Program-made: the position numbers and the translations under genes | The notes under the pieces: model-generated | Told to the model about the DNA's origin: nothing | The model's database searches: none | The model's input: only the letters and a program-made list of their open reading frames with translations | Part shown: piece after piece, positions 1-21,355 of the stretch | How positions within the stretch are numbered: the first letter of the stretch is position 1 | Layout: each line of letters opens with the position of its first letter | From: Phoebastria nigripes | Lineage: Eukaryota > Chordata > Aves > Procellariiformes > Diomedeidae | Assembly: GCA_035582835.1 (NCBI GenBank) | Contig: JAYKAV010003087.1 | Location: forward strand, 138,010-202,009 | Length of the DNA stretch: 64,000 nt | Direction of reading: 5' to 3'

Positions 1-857
1 TGCTTGAGGGTGGGAAGACTCTACAGAGGGATCTGGACAGGCTGGATCGATGGGCTGAGGCCAGCTGCATGAGGTTCAACAAGGCCAAGCGCCTTGGGTC
101 CTGCACTTTGGCCACAACAACCCCACGCACCGCTACAGGTTTGGGGAAGAGTGGCTGGAAAGCTGCCTGGCAGAAAAGGACCTGGGGGTGTTGGTTGACA
201 GCTGGCTGAATATGAGCCGGCAGTGTGCCCAGGTGGCCAAGAAGGCCAATGGCATCCTGGCCTGTATCAGAAATAGTGTGGCCAGCAGGAGTAGGGAAGT
301 GATGGTGCCCCTGTACTCGGCACTGGTGAGGCTGCACCTNGAATACTGTGTTCAGTTTTGGGCCCCTCACTACAAGAAGGACATTGAGGTGCTGGAGCGT
401 GTCCAGAGAAGGGCAACGAAGCTTGTGAAGGGTCTGGAGAACAAGTCTTACGAGGAGTGGCTGGGGGAACTGGGACTGTTTAGCCTGGAGAAGAAGAGGA
501 GGCTGAGGGGAGACCTTATCGCGCTCTACAACTACCTGAAAGGAGGTTGTAGTGAGGTGGGGGTCGGTCTCTTCTCCCAAGTAACAAGCAATAGGATGAG
601 AGGAAAAGGCCTCAAGTTGTGCCAGGGGAGGTTTAGATTGGATATTAGGAANAATNNCTTCACNGAAAGGGTTNTCAAGCACTGGAACAGGCTGCCCAGG
701 GAAGTGGTNGAGTCACCATCCCTGGANGTATTTAAAAGACNTGTAGNTGTGGTGCTTAGGGACATGGTTTAGTGGTGGACTTGGCAGTGCTAGGCTAACG
801 GTTGGACTTGATGATCTTAAAGGTCTTTTCCAACCTAAACGATTCTATGATTCTGTA
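1..857 (+). mobile_element. CR1 LINE, 3' part, degenerate
   Basis: This is the 3' end of a CR1 non-LTR retrotransposon in sense orientation. The reading frame at 188-772 encodes the C-terminal part of the CR1 reverse transcriptase ORF, recognisable by [44 protein letters not shown] and HWNRLPREV. The part before about 100 is in a different frame ([20 protein letters not shown]), so the copy carries a frameshift and is not functional. It ends with the family's 3' tail (GATGATCTTAAAGGTCTTTTCC, then ATTCTATGATTCTG). Several N calls fall inside it. The 5' side runs off the window. It lies in an intron of SNX25. Confidence 0.93.
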
Positions 858-1169
858 ACATATGAGATTAGACTTGACTCTCTGAGGTGAACTACCTAAA
901 AGGCATGCTATATATCATGTTAAAACACTTAAAGTGTTGTCATTGAGATGCATACACTATTATTTAGCTTGGGTAACTTGAGAATAAGGGTATCTTTTCA
1001 GCCTGTGATGTAAGTTACCTGTGTGTAAAAGGTTGGTGAAAGGGGACTATGTATCTTGTAACCAAGGGCCGTGAAGTGCAAGTGTCTTTGTTTCCCCTCC
1101 TTTATGGGTAGTTGGAGGTTTTGCCTAGCGTGAGTGAAACAATATAAGCTAAAGTAACATTTGTTGCAG

Positions 1170-2184
1170 ATACTCTGCAGAGTCTGGTTGGACAACAAAA
1201 TGCCCGTCACGGTGTAGTGAAAGTGTTCAATGCGTTGCAAGAAAGAAAGGCTAACAAGCATCTACTCTATGTGAGTAACCAGAAAAGTAGCCCTTTAACT
1301 TTATAATCCTGTTAATTGCTGAGCTCTGCTCACTCAGTATTAAAGCCTGGGGTGTGTGCTTTTGCAGAGATTTATGCTGGACTATTGTTCCATGTGCAAC
1401 TAACTTTTTTGTTATTAAAATAAGTCAGAAAAAATATACTTGGTTGCATTGTTTGACTAATAACAAAAAGCTGTTTAAGTTTAAAAACAGCATTGCCTTT
1501 GTCTAAAAGGGATCCTCTACCACATCCAACTTGCCTGACTTCATAAGGTGCAAACCAATTTCTTCATATAGCTGAGAAAAATAAACATACTTTGGAGAAT
1601 CCTAGGGAAGGAGAGCTTCAGGACTGGCTCACAGTTAGGACATGACAGTCCTCCAGTAGTCCTACTCCTCTACTGTTGGTTGGGACTGGCTGGAGTATGC
1701 AGCTGGATCTAAGTATAATACCTTCACTCTCAGTCAGTCTCTTCTGGCTCATTTCCTTTGGCAGCCAGTCACATAACGCAGCCTTAGCACAGGAGTGGAC
1801 GCAGCCTGCTCAGGAGGTGCATGCCCTGCTGCTTGCTTATGTAGCTACCGTGGCTTCGACAGAACAACACCAGTTTATGCAGGGTGGGAAATCCCCATCT
1901 GAAAGCAGCACTTGCCTTCTTTCAGCCTTAAGACATTTCCCATGTTATCTGTAGGGCGCATGCTAACTTTAGGGTGAAAGAAAAGTGGGTGCATGAATGA
2001 TGAGTAGAATGACCCTACATGCTTCTGTTACCTGTGATGCTCTGAACATGTCAGAAAGGAAATTCTCATTTGGCACCTGCGCTCATCTTAACTCTTTCCT
2101 GTTTTTCAGGTTTTGCTGGAACTGCTGCTAACTGAACTGTGTCCTGAGCTAAGAGCTCATTTAGAGCAGCTTAATGCCACTTAG
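1170..2184 (+). CDS. SNX25: SNX25 (sorting nexin 25), last two coding exons
   Basis: These are the two terminal coding exons of sorting nexin 25, a PX/RGS-family membrane protein of endosomal trafficking. Exon A is 1170-1270, after the acceptor TTGTTGCAG and before the donor GTGAGT. It encodes TLQSLVGQQNARHGVVKVF followed by NALQERKANKHLLY. Exon B is 2110-2184, after CTGTTTTTCAG, and encodes VLLELLLTELCPELRAHLEQ then LNAT and a TAG stop at 2182-2184. Exon A is 2+99 nt and ends in phase 0, so the join is in frame. The 58 residues match the C-terminus of vertebrate SNX25 (the nexin C domain tail) as I remember it. Position to the left of LRP2BP on the opposite strand agrees with human synteny. 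A polyadenylation hexamer AATAAA lies at 2445-2450 and another at 2693-2698. The rest of the gene is outside the window. Confidence 0.88.
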
Positions 2185-4269
2185 GTTTGAATCTGCACAA
2201 TTGGACCACTAGAGAAATGTCTATGTCCAATAATAGACATGAAACTTAATTCCTCTTTTCCATAGAGGGCTGAGGACTATGATTATTTTTAGCGTTTTTC
2301 TTTCCTCTTGAGTTTTTTGTGAAGTAAACAGACTTGAAAAGATCTGATGCTGTAGTAGGGTAGACAAAACAATGCTGTATAGTTGCCAATTTTTATTTAA
2401 ATTGTTCTATTTGACTACTCTTCTGTTTCAAATATAGATTGAAAAATAAATGTTCATATAAGCTGAAAGAAACCAGAAAATATTTTAAACATTTATGAAA
2501 AGAAATTTTGCTTATAGTGGTAAACTAATGAATGTTGTACAGTTCTAATCTCCTCACTGAGGATTTGAGCATTCCTTTTTTCTTGTGTATTGAAAAAGCC
2601 TTGTCGTGCAATACTACATGTAAAGCTATTGTGAAAATTTTATCAATTTTGTTTTTACCAAAGATTTCCCGTAGTTTGAAGCATTTGTAAGCAATAAATA
2701 ACACAACTGGATTGCAGTACTTGATAACGAGGCTGTACTGACAACGAATGAATGAGTTTGACAGCACTAGTTTTGTAAGGAATATTTACATTACTTTGAA
2801 GTCTGTGTCGAAAATACGTATTGTAAACTGGTATGTCCTAACAGAATGCCTGTGTTAAATGTTAGTTCAGAGATTAGTGCTTATGAATTGCTTCTATGAA
2901 TGATTAAGTAGACATTTAATTAAACCATTCTAATAACTTCCCTGATACTACTCAGGGCTGTTTTATTCCAATATCCCAATTTCAAACAACCTTCAAGTCT
3001 TTCCCTTATTTTATACAAGGAAAGAAAACGATGTCTTCAGTGTTTTTTAATTTATGTAAAAATATGTAAATATGGTCTTAATGCACATCTAAATAATTAA
3101 ACATCATCAAAAATCGCTAGGTGACACTCATTACTTTCTTTTAAATTCAGTACAGTTGTGCTCTTAGAAAAACTGCTTGCAGTTAAGACTGGCTATGTTT
3201 TAAGGTACATGAAATCCGTATGCTATATTTAAATCAATGTTTTTAGTAATGTCTAGCCTTCCGTTCCAACAGTTTCAAAAAAAGTTTTCAAGTCACGGCA
3301 CAGTCCGAAGAAGCAAGCCAAATTCTGCACATACAAAGTTTTGCAAGTAAATAGNTATTCAGAAATGTGCAAGCTTTCCATAGCAATCAGTAAAATGTAC
3401 TAGTAGTTAATCAAAGTATCTTTTCATAAAAGTTTCCACATAACATTGCTCAGGCGTACACACTCCTAACCAAAAGGTTTTCAACTATTTCTAACACAAA
3501 CAGAGGTAGTGTAAATGCAATATGAAGAAGGACTGAGGAGAATAGGCCTCGTGCAGAGGACATCTATATTGAATGTTTCCATACTTAAGTTGTTTGTTTG
3601 TTTGTTTGTTTTTTCCATAGTTCTGTAAGTAGTATTTACTAGTTTTGGAAGTTGACATGGTTTGAACTGTAAAGCTTAGTGTCATACAGGCCAATTTCCA
3701 ACTTTGAATCTCTGCAGTCTAAGAGTAACGTGTGTTAAGACACGTAAGTAGATCTAGATGCATTAGAAAAGCATGTGAAAGAAAGTATACGCACCACTAA
3801 GAAAGGTAAGATTTAAAAATGGTCGTGACCTGTGAATGGGTTGTATGTGAAAACTAGACAAGTTTGGGTTCAAGCTTTTCAGAATATTACAATTTAATGT
3901 TTAAATACTAAAAATGCAGAGAAGGAAACAACCATTTTTATTTGGTTTCGGTTTGATTCATGTGCTATATAGCAGTATGACATAAAGAAAATGCAGGACA
4001 TCTGTCTCAGTAAAATGTCCTTAATAAACCTTAAGTCTTCAATACCGTTTTAAAAAGTCTGCCTTTGCCTCATCTCAGCTAAGGGAAGTGTGTGAGCTTT
4101 TTGCTTTCTCTTTTTTTAGATAAAAAGGAATCAGTAAATTGCTTTAAGTACTAATTTATAGAAAGTTGAAAAGCAAGCAGTAAGTGATGAACAGTCTATA
4201 ATTGCTGGAGATTAAAGATGGTTTATTGTAGGAAATATTTTTATATACCAGTCACAGTTAAAGGAAACA
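2185..4269. other. Convergent 3' interval between SNX25 and LRP2BP
   Basis: No coding exon is seen here. It holds the SNX25 3' UTR with AATAAA at 2445 and 2693 on the + strand. From the right comes the LRP2BP 3' UTR, with a minus-strand AATAAA (TTTATT at 4222-4227) about 45 bp past its stop. The sequence is A/T-rich with a short (GTTT)n run at 3590-3616. The short open frames here have no recognisable similarity or splice context. Confidence 0.6.
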
Positions 4270-14302
<10,033 letters not shown>

Positions 14303-14600
14303 CCCGCCCGGGCGGCGAGCGGCCTGCCGGGCGGCCCGCAGCCGAGAGGGGGCGAGGGCCGGGCCTGCCAGGCGGCGGGAACCCGGGCCGCCCCGCCGCC
14401 TCCGCCGCGTAAGGGTGGCTCGGGAGCGCCGCAGCGGCCCCGGCTGGGGTCGGGCTCCCCGCGCCGCCGGGGCGGGGGGNGACGGCGGCCGCCCGGCCGT
14501 GTGAAGCGGCGGGGCGCCTCGAGGCGGCCGGCGGTTGGCGGTTGTCCCGCTTGCTGTCCCAGAGCCCAGCCCGGAGTGCGGCNGCATCAAGCACCGCTCC

Positions 14601-17600
14601 ATAGCTGGGCCTTGGGGTCCCACGGCCTTCGACACGGCAGAAGAAGGAAGATGGGGAAAGTAACGTTGGTATTTTCCCTTTGGGTTTTGGTCCATTTTCC
14701 AAAAGAAAGGAGAGTGACAGCATCACGTAGGCCAGGGGTCTGCGGAAATAACATTTCTAGCTGTTGGCCTGTGCCAAACAATGTGAAAATATGTGACCAG
14801 ATGGGACAGGCTGCGGTTTGGGCATCCACCGGATCTTTCCCACTACCTGCCAGTCCTGTTGCAAATTAAATGCAGAAGCCCAAAATGCTCTGCAGAAAGC
14901 GATTATAGGCAAAAATAACAGAAACTCTGAATGCAATTCCGTTAAAAGGGCAATAGGCCATGAAACTTCAGTCTAGCAAATGGGACTTCACTACCTCCAG
15001 TGATCAGAAACTGTTCGTTGTAACGTAGTTTGTTTTCCCCATATAGATACTACAAAACTTAGAAGGATAATTGAGGGAAAATGCTGTTTGAAGCTGATTT
15101 CTCCTGAAATGTAAGGCATTGTTTCCACTTCTGTTGATGGCTTATGGCTGTCTCTCTTATAAAAAGGGATGTAATACCAAAATGTTGCGAGAGTGCTTTA
15201 AAAATAATCTTCAGCTGCATTCCCAGCTTTTTTTTTCTTTCTTTTTTTTCCCAGAAGATTATCATCCTTCCGTTTTTGGCAGTGCAATCTGTTTCAATAG
15301 CAACAGGGACAGAGGCAACAGTCAAAACAGGAGAGTAATGCTTGCGGATTTGTGTGGTTAAACCTGTGGGCTCCGCATGATGTTTTCCAACAGTCCCAAC
15401 TGACTTTAAGTGCCAAAAAACTCCTAAAACTCATCCTGATTCATTTTGTGTAGATGATACAGCCTAAGAAGTCTACAGGACAATAAACTTCTTTTAAACG
15501 CAGCAATGAATTACTTGATTTAACAGGCAGAGTGAAGAACAGTCTGTGAAGGCAACAATACCCTTCAGCAACGGCAATTAACACTGGGCTGCATTGCTGC
15601 TTTTGATGCTGAAGGGTGTGAGATTCAACAGCACACCTTGGTTTATCCGATTGCTTACACACATTTGTTAGGACCAGTTTTTCCAACTTCATTTTCTTGA
15701 TACCTATGCAAGATGTGTGGTCTGAGATAAGAAGCGCAGAGGAATTTGTAGCGAGTTACGTTCCAGAACAACTGCAGCTGGGAAGCCTTGTCCTTAAGTG
15801 GCACTTGGGCTGGGCCATACAAAAAAGGTCAAAATTGTTGCATCTGTGTTTATANCCAATACAAGTATCAGTTATTCAGAGGCAGAAGAGTTTTGCAGGC
15901 ACTAATGAGGTGAGCAAAATGTGACACGAAGCTCAAGAACTAATTAATAGCAAGCATTTGGAGAGAGTTGCGGCTGGCAGGATGCAAGAGTTTGTGTAGG
16001 TGGTTAGGCTGGAAAGATGGGATTCCTCAGGTGCAGCTTGAAACCTATGAATTGCTGAGTTAATGTAGGGGAGGGAAGGTCTTTAAAAAAAATCTCTTGG
16101 GCGATCCAAGACTATTTAGTCTTAAGCTGCTTCTGGATATGTGTGTTTTCAGAAGAGTCTTTATAGTTGCATAAACAATGACCGTGGATTTCTGGCATCT
16201 GTGCAGAGGTATTTCATCCCTAACAATGCATAGGTAGAAGTGTAGGGATTTTATGTGTTTATTAACTAATTTGCTTGGCTAGCTGTTCAGGAAAAAACAT
16301 TTGGTAATTACACAGGTGTATTTCTTTCCCTATGGAAGGAGAGGTGAAAACTGTCACTTACTGAAATAATTCTGCTGAATTGATACACTGCCTATTTACC
16401 TGGATTTCTGCACCTTTTAAAATGATACTGTATATGTTCATATTCCACTACTTACTTAAATAATTTGTATTTGCTTTCCCAAAGGAGAAGCAGGAGGTAA
16501 TTGTCATAATGCTTGTGTGTTTATTTCAGAACTATATATACCCTAAAGGAACACTGTTAGGCTTCTTTTCCCTTAACTCTGTTTATCAAAACCATGCAAT
16601 TTTTTTTTTTTTAAACACATGACTTTTGATTTCCATTTTTTTTTAAGTGATGGTAGTGATTATGAGTAACTTCCATAACAAATATGTATGGAACTGACAC
16701 AGAAGGAAATACTATAGTGGTAAGGAAACAGAATTGTATACCTTGGACACTGGGTTAAGATGCTCTTCACTTCTCTTCAGGCTTTTAACTGTGAAGCATG
16801 ATTAGTGGTAATTAAATCCTCTGTCAAATTGGATTTTATAGCATGGAAAGGACAGGCAGTTGCTTTTAAACATAATCTGAGCAAAGACCGTGTCCATGCA
16901 AGACGAAGTTACGCAGTTGTTTTTTAAAACTCAAAGCAGTCAGTGGTGGGGATGGTGGTTTCTCTGCGCGTGGGCGTTCACCTCTGCCACCCCTGCCTTC
17001 CTCAGCAAGCATGGACACCGAGTACTAAAGCTCTGCCGGGGGAAAGCAGGTTTCGCCATGAAATGTCACTGTCACCATGTTCAAAATAGATTTCAAGCAA
17101 TTCTTGTTGATGGTAACTGCCTTTGAGTGTGGCTGTGGCTCGTTCTGGTTTCCAGCACAGATCGGTCTGTAGGTGGAAATTTTGTTTGTGACCTTGGCCC
17201 GTATGGCTATGACCCTCTCTGGGATATCCAGTGCTCAAGGAAGTGAAAATGAAAATTCAGTTTTTGCGGCTGTGTTTTGAACAGAGATATGATAGGTGGC
17301 TATCCTGACCCCCGGGATCACCTCCCCCTCCAGCCCCACTCGGACTGGTGATGAACTTGCTGCAATGGGAGCCTTGGGTTTCTCAGAGGGCTGAATTTGT
17401 CACGCCCGCTCAGTCTCCTTCAACCTGGTGGCAGAGCTCAGGCAGGAAGACAGCAGGGATTTCCTTACGCTGACTTAAGCTTTTTGGGGGAAAAATTCTA
17501 AGTTAATCCTCTTTTTTATTTTTCTCTTTCCTAGATCCAGGTCTGCCTCGATGTAGTCTTTCCAAGCCGGCGCTAAGGTACGTTGGCAGAACCACGTTGG

Positions 17601-17689
17601 ACGTTGCGCTTGGCAACAGCAAATCAAGCAAATAAGACGATTAACAGGCGGCACGGTTAGCTGGGAGGGCCTGGGTTTCGACTGAAACC
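14601..17689. other. Intergenic spacer between LRP2BP and ANKRD37
   Basis: No coding exon was found in this 3 kb. It holds A/T-rich sequence with short T-tracts (15231-15250, 16601-16612). Short open frames have no splice context or family match. Near its right edge lies a candidate RFX X-box at 17603-17617. Confidence 0.55.
17603..17617 (+). promoter_or_regulatory. Candidate RFX X-box
   Basis: GTTGCG-CTT-GGCAAC is an imperfect palindrome that fits the RFX X-box consensus GTNRCC(N0-3)RGYAAC with one mismatch (G for C at the last base of the left half). It lies about 565 bp upstream of the ANKRD37 start codon, just outside the CpG island. Function is inferred from the motif only. Confidence 0.35.
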
Positions 17690-18180
17690 GTGCGTCCCTT
17701 GATGACAACGCCAGCAGGAGTTTCTAGGTACGCCTCCTCACGGCCTGGCCCTCGCTCCCCGCTACCGCCGGCCGCCTGCGTGCGGTGCTGCGCTCCCCCC
17801 GCCCCGGGGACGGGCGGCCTTCCCGCCCTCCGCTCCGCTCCTGCGGCTGCGGGCCGGCCTGTGCGAGTGTGTGCGGGACGTGCCGGGCCGCCCCGCGCGC
17901 CATGGCCGCCCCGCCCGCCGCAAGCCCTGCTTCCCGGCACCGCGCCGCCAGGCCCCGCCGCGCCCCCGGGGAGGCCAACCAGGGCCAGCCGGGCGGCTTT
18001 CCGCCCATGTGCTCGTGTTTGTGTACGTGCGGCAGCCGGCCCCGGCAGCGGGCGGGGGTTGTAGCCGGTGTTCCCCTTCTGTTACAGCGGGCGAGCTGTG
18101 GTGGAGAGGGACCGCTTCTTGCCGGGCCTCGCTGCCACCCCGGAGCCGTGAGAGCCAGGCGTGCTCAGCAAAAGGGAGGC
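17690..18180. promoter_or_regulatory. CpG island, ANKRD37 promoter, with HIF-type ACGTG motifs
   Basis: G+C-rich, CpG-dense sequence directly upstream of the ANKRD37 start at 18182. It contains two hypoxia-response core motifs RCGTG on the + strand, at 17878-17882 (GGACGTGCC) and 18025-18029 (GTACGTGCG). A third ACGTG lies in intron 1 at 18482-18486. ANKRD37 is a known HIF-1 target in mammals, so these are plausible response elements; the ACGTG core is short and frequent in G+C-rich DNA. Confidence 0.6.
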
Positions 18181-18181
18181 A

Positions 18182-18488
18182 ATGTTGATGCTGGATTGCA
18201 ATTCAGAGGTGAGGTTTGGGGAAGGTCGGTCTGTTGTTTGTCTTACCGGGAGCCCAGCTCCGGAACTGTATGAAGTGTAGTTTGCCTGGAGTTGCTGCCG
18301 GTTATGCTGGGGCACTGCCGACGTCGATCAGTATTTCTGGTTAAGAGATTAAAAGCCAAAAAAGCCATGCTTGGATTGCTTTTTTTAAAAAGGGCATTCT
18401 CAAGGAACATAAAGGTCCGATGATGTGCGAGGGGGATGTTTTCTGCTTTCTTAAGACTTGCCGTGGCTTAGACTGGCAATAACGTGTT

Positions 18489-18536
<48 letters not shown>

Positions 18537-20296
18537 TATCTTGTTTATTTTAGTCTGATAGTTTCAGCAATCTGTTTGAGGCAGGAACTGGTGTGAACGC
18601 ACCTGCAGATGCCTTTGGTCAGTCTCCAGCTCACTTGGCTGCTTGTGGCGGTGAAGCTTTTTTCCTACTTTGGCAACTGCAGACAGGAGCAAATTTAAAC
18701 CAACAGGTAAAAATACAGAAGTTTTGTTTCTCCCACTTCTAATCTGGTATGTCAGTAAATCTGATTTATTATTATTTACATTTTTTTTTATCTAAGAGAG
18801 GTTTTATATACACAGTTGTATTGCATGAGGAATCTGGGGTTGCTTATTTTAGAGTAACTTTATTCTAGCATGAACCAGAAATCCTGTCTATATTGCGTTA
18901 GCGATTTCATTTGCTATGTATAATGCAATTTTCACACTTACAGTGCTGCATGCAGATGTCAAAAGAACTTAATTCTTTTACACAAATGAGTATTCCTTTT
19001 TCCTCAGAAATTTTGCTCCTACTTCCAGTAAACATAAGGATTCTTCCTATAGCTGCAAAGTTTAATTTGCTTACACCTTTGAGCTGGTAGCAGCAAGCTG
19101 TTGGTCACAGCAATCCTTGAATGGTGCTGAAAGATGCCGTTAATCAGTGTACAGAGTGTATTCTGTGTAAATAATCTTTTAGAAGGTAAACAATGAGTAT
19201 TGCATGGGACAGTATTTCTACTTTGCTGTGATGAATACACTAAACATTTAGTGCAGTTACTGAGTACACTTTACTAGCTATCTTCCTTTAATCTCTCTCT
19301 CAACTCACAACAGACTGNTATAGAGAGTAATGCTCTGTAAACAGTCATGTTGGAGAACAAGATAGCTTCATCCTATTCACCTTCCTTCAAATGACTGCTA
19401 TGTATAAATTGTGTTTTTAGGATTGCCTTGGAGAAGCCCCGATTCATAAAGCAGCAAAAGTTGGGAGTTTGGAATGTCTTGCTCTCCTTGTTGCTGGCGA
19501 TGCCAAAATTGAGTAAGTTGAGCTACATTTAGTCATTTCAGTAACAGTGTCAAAGGATACGTGTATTTTACACGGTACTTTTTCTTGTTCACATTGTGCA
19601 TGCTAAGACTGTAAATATAGTATGACTATAGTCGTAACAGCAGCATTAAAAACAGCCATAAACACCAAAGTAGCATAGACCATATGCTGCTGTTTAGTTC
19701 CACATTAAAGACCTCGATAGTAACTGCTAAGAGAATATTCCTGATCCTAAGTTCTCCTTGTTAGTTTTCCATTCTGACTAATGCTGTGCTCGCCTTCCTC
19801 TTGCCTTTCTGATATGCTGAGCCAGTCATAGTCTGATGACAAATTTATTTTAAAATAATTATTCCTTGTTGCATTTAATACCAGCCCTCTGTATGAGTAG
19901 AGCCCCATGCTATTGTTGACAAGCCTTCTTGGTATTGATTCTCTGTACTTATTTTTATACCTCTGTCTAAAGTTACCACTTAATTAATCTTGATTAGTGC
20001 TTGCTCATAATATATATTCCAATTTAATTGAATATTTATTGTTAATTCTGTGTTTCAGTTTGTGCAACAACAGCGGACAAACAGCAGCAGACCTTGCACT
20101 GGCTTATGGCTTTCTGGAATGTGCCAAGTTCCTCACAACAATTCAGCATACTCAGACAATGAAACTGAGAGGACAGTCTGGCTACTCACTAAGTGACAAA
20201 CGTGGCTTGCTGGGAGAGGATCCAGCTGCACAGAATCAAGAAAGTGAAACCAGCAGATCCATAAGCAGGAAGAGGAGAAGATCAGATGGTGCATAA
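18182..20296 (+). CDS. ANKRD37: ANKRD37, small ankyrin-repeat protein
   Basis: Four exons: 18182-18208, 18554-18706, 19421-19512 and 20059-20296 (TAA stop), with GT/AG borders and matching phases, 510 nt, 169 aa (human 158). The N-terminus MLMLDCNSE matches the family start. Exon 2 carries GQSPAHLAACGGEAFFLLWQ and LQTGANLN, exon 3 GEAPIHKAAKVGSLECLALL, and exon 4 NNSGQTAADLALAYGFLECA; together these make about three ankyrin repeats at residues 20-125. The C-terminus is basic (RKRRR near residue 163), a likely nuclear localisation signal, as reported for the mammalian protein. In mammals the gene is hypoxia-induced. An unusual T45 tract (18491-18535) sits just before the exon 2 acceptor. AATAAA occurs at 20362-20367, 66 bp past the stop, and again at 20818-20823. 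Confidence 0.93.
18491..18535 (+). repeat. Poly(T) tract of 45 bases at a splice acceptor
   Basis: An uninterrupted run of 45 T ends 18 bp before the first base of ANKRD37 exon 2 (18554) and so extends its polypyrimidine tract. Its length is likely variable and may be imprecise in the assembly. Confidence 0.95.
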
Positions 20297-20361
20297 TACT
20301 GTTGGTTTACTACAATTCAGAATTCTTCTTTTTTTTTTTTTATNCTTTTAGCATTTAAGTA

Positions 20362-20823
20362 AATAAATTTGGTGTTAGATACATAGCAGTTGCATTTAGA
20401 AGCCTGCTAGTAAGGATCAACTTGCATAGGTATTTAAGGTTATGGTCTTATAAAAAACAGATAGTGCATGGGGAATACCACTGAAAAGGCTACTCTAACG
20501 GGGGGGGGGAGGGAGGGGGAAGAAATGGTAGGTACTTTTACTGATGTACTGATGGAGTAGCTACAGACTTACTGTTTGTTCCTATGACAGATCCCATCTC
20601 CTAGCTGACAAAAGAAACAGCTTGTAATCCCAAAATGAAACAAAGGGGAATGCGAAGTCTGAAGAAACATGACTGGACTATGTATTGAGCAGCCAGATGT
20701 GTATGCCGGTATGTTGTCTCCTTCTGAGAAGGAGGAAAGCTCGTTTATTTTTACTTCTTACAGAAGACTGTTGTGTTCCGCCCCCCCCCCCCGAATAGTT
20801 GTATTCATACAGCTATAAATAAA
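20362..20823. terminator. Polyadenylation signals of the convergent ANKRD37/UFSP2 pair
   Basis: On the + strand AATAAA occurs at 20362-20367 and 20818-20823 (ANKRD37). On the - strand AATAAA (TTTATT at 20744-20749) would serve UFSP2, about 610 bp past its stop. If ANKRD37 uses the distal signal the two 3' UTRs overlap in antisense. Confidence 0.5.
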
Positions 20824-21355
20824 TGAGCATATAACAATACTCTCACATTTTTTTCTGTGTAAAGATGAGAACAAAGTTCATAAAATTCAGTACATATAGC
20901 CATTTTTCTCCCACTCCTCTTCTAAAATTCTGTTATCAACAGTACGAGCAGCAAACAATGCCTTTGAACTATGCTATAGGGAACCTGAAAGGTAGAGGAC
21001 AGTTCATCTTTTTGGCAAGAAAGAATTCCATAAAACAAAAGGATTGGGCATTTAATCAGTAAAGATTTTAGCATAACAAAAAATGCTATATAAACATAAA
21101 GTTGTCCTAGCCAAAAGAAGAGAGTATTAGTTACCTAATAAATGTATTTGTAAGAAATACAGTACCCAGCAGATACTCTTATTTTTAGAGGTTTCATTTA
21201 AAAAAAAAAAAATTCTTAATTTAAATTACTCAAGCAACATTTCTATTTCAACTGGGTTTTGATTGACTTAAAGCATTATTTTGATAAATAACAAGACAGT
21301 TATATCTAGATCAGCTAGTATTCTGGCTTAGCATGTTCCAGCATAAGAGTGGAAT

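Noticed and set aside
17690..18273. Several overlapping open frames on both strands
   Set aside because: G+C-driven frames in the ANKRD37 promoter island without homology.
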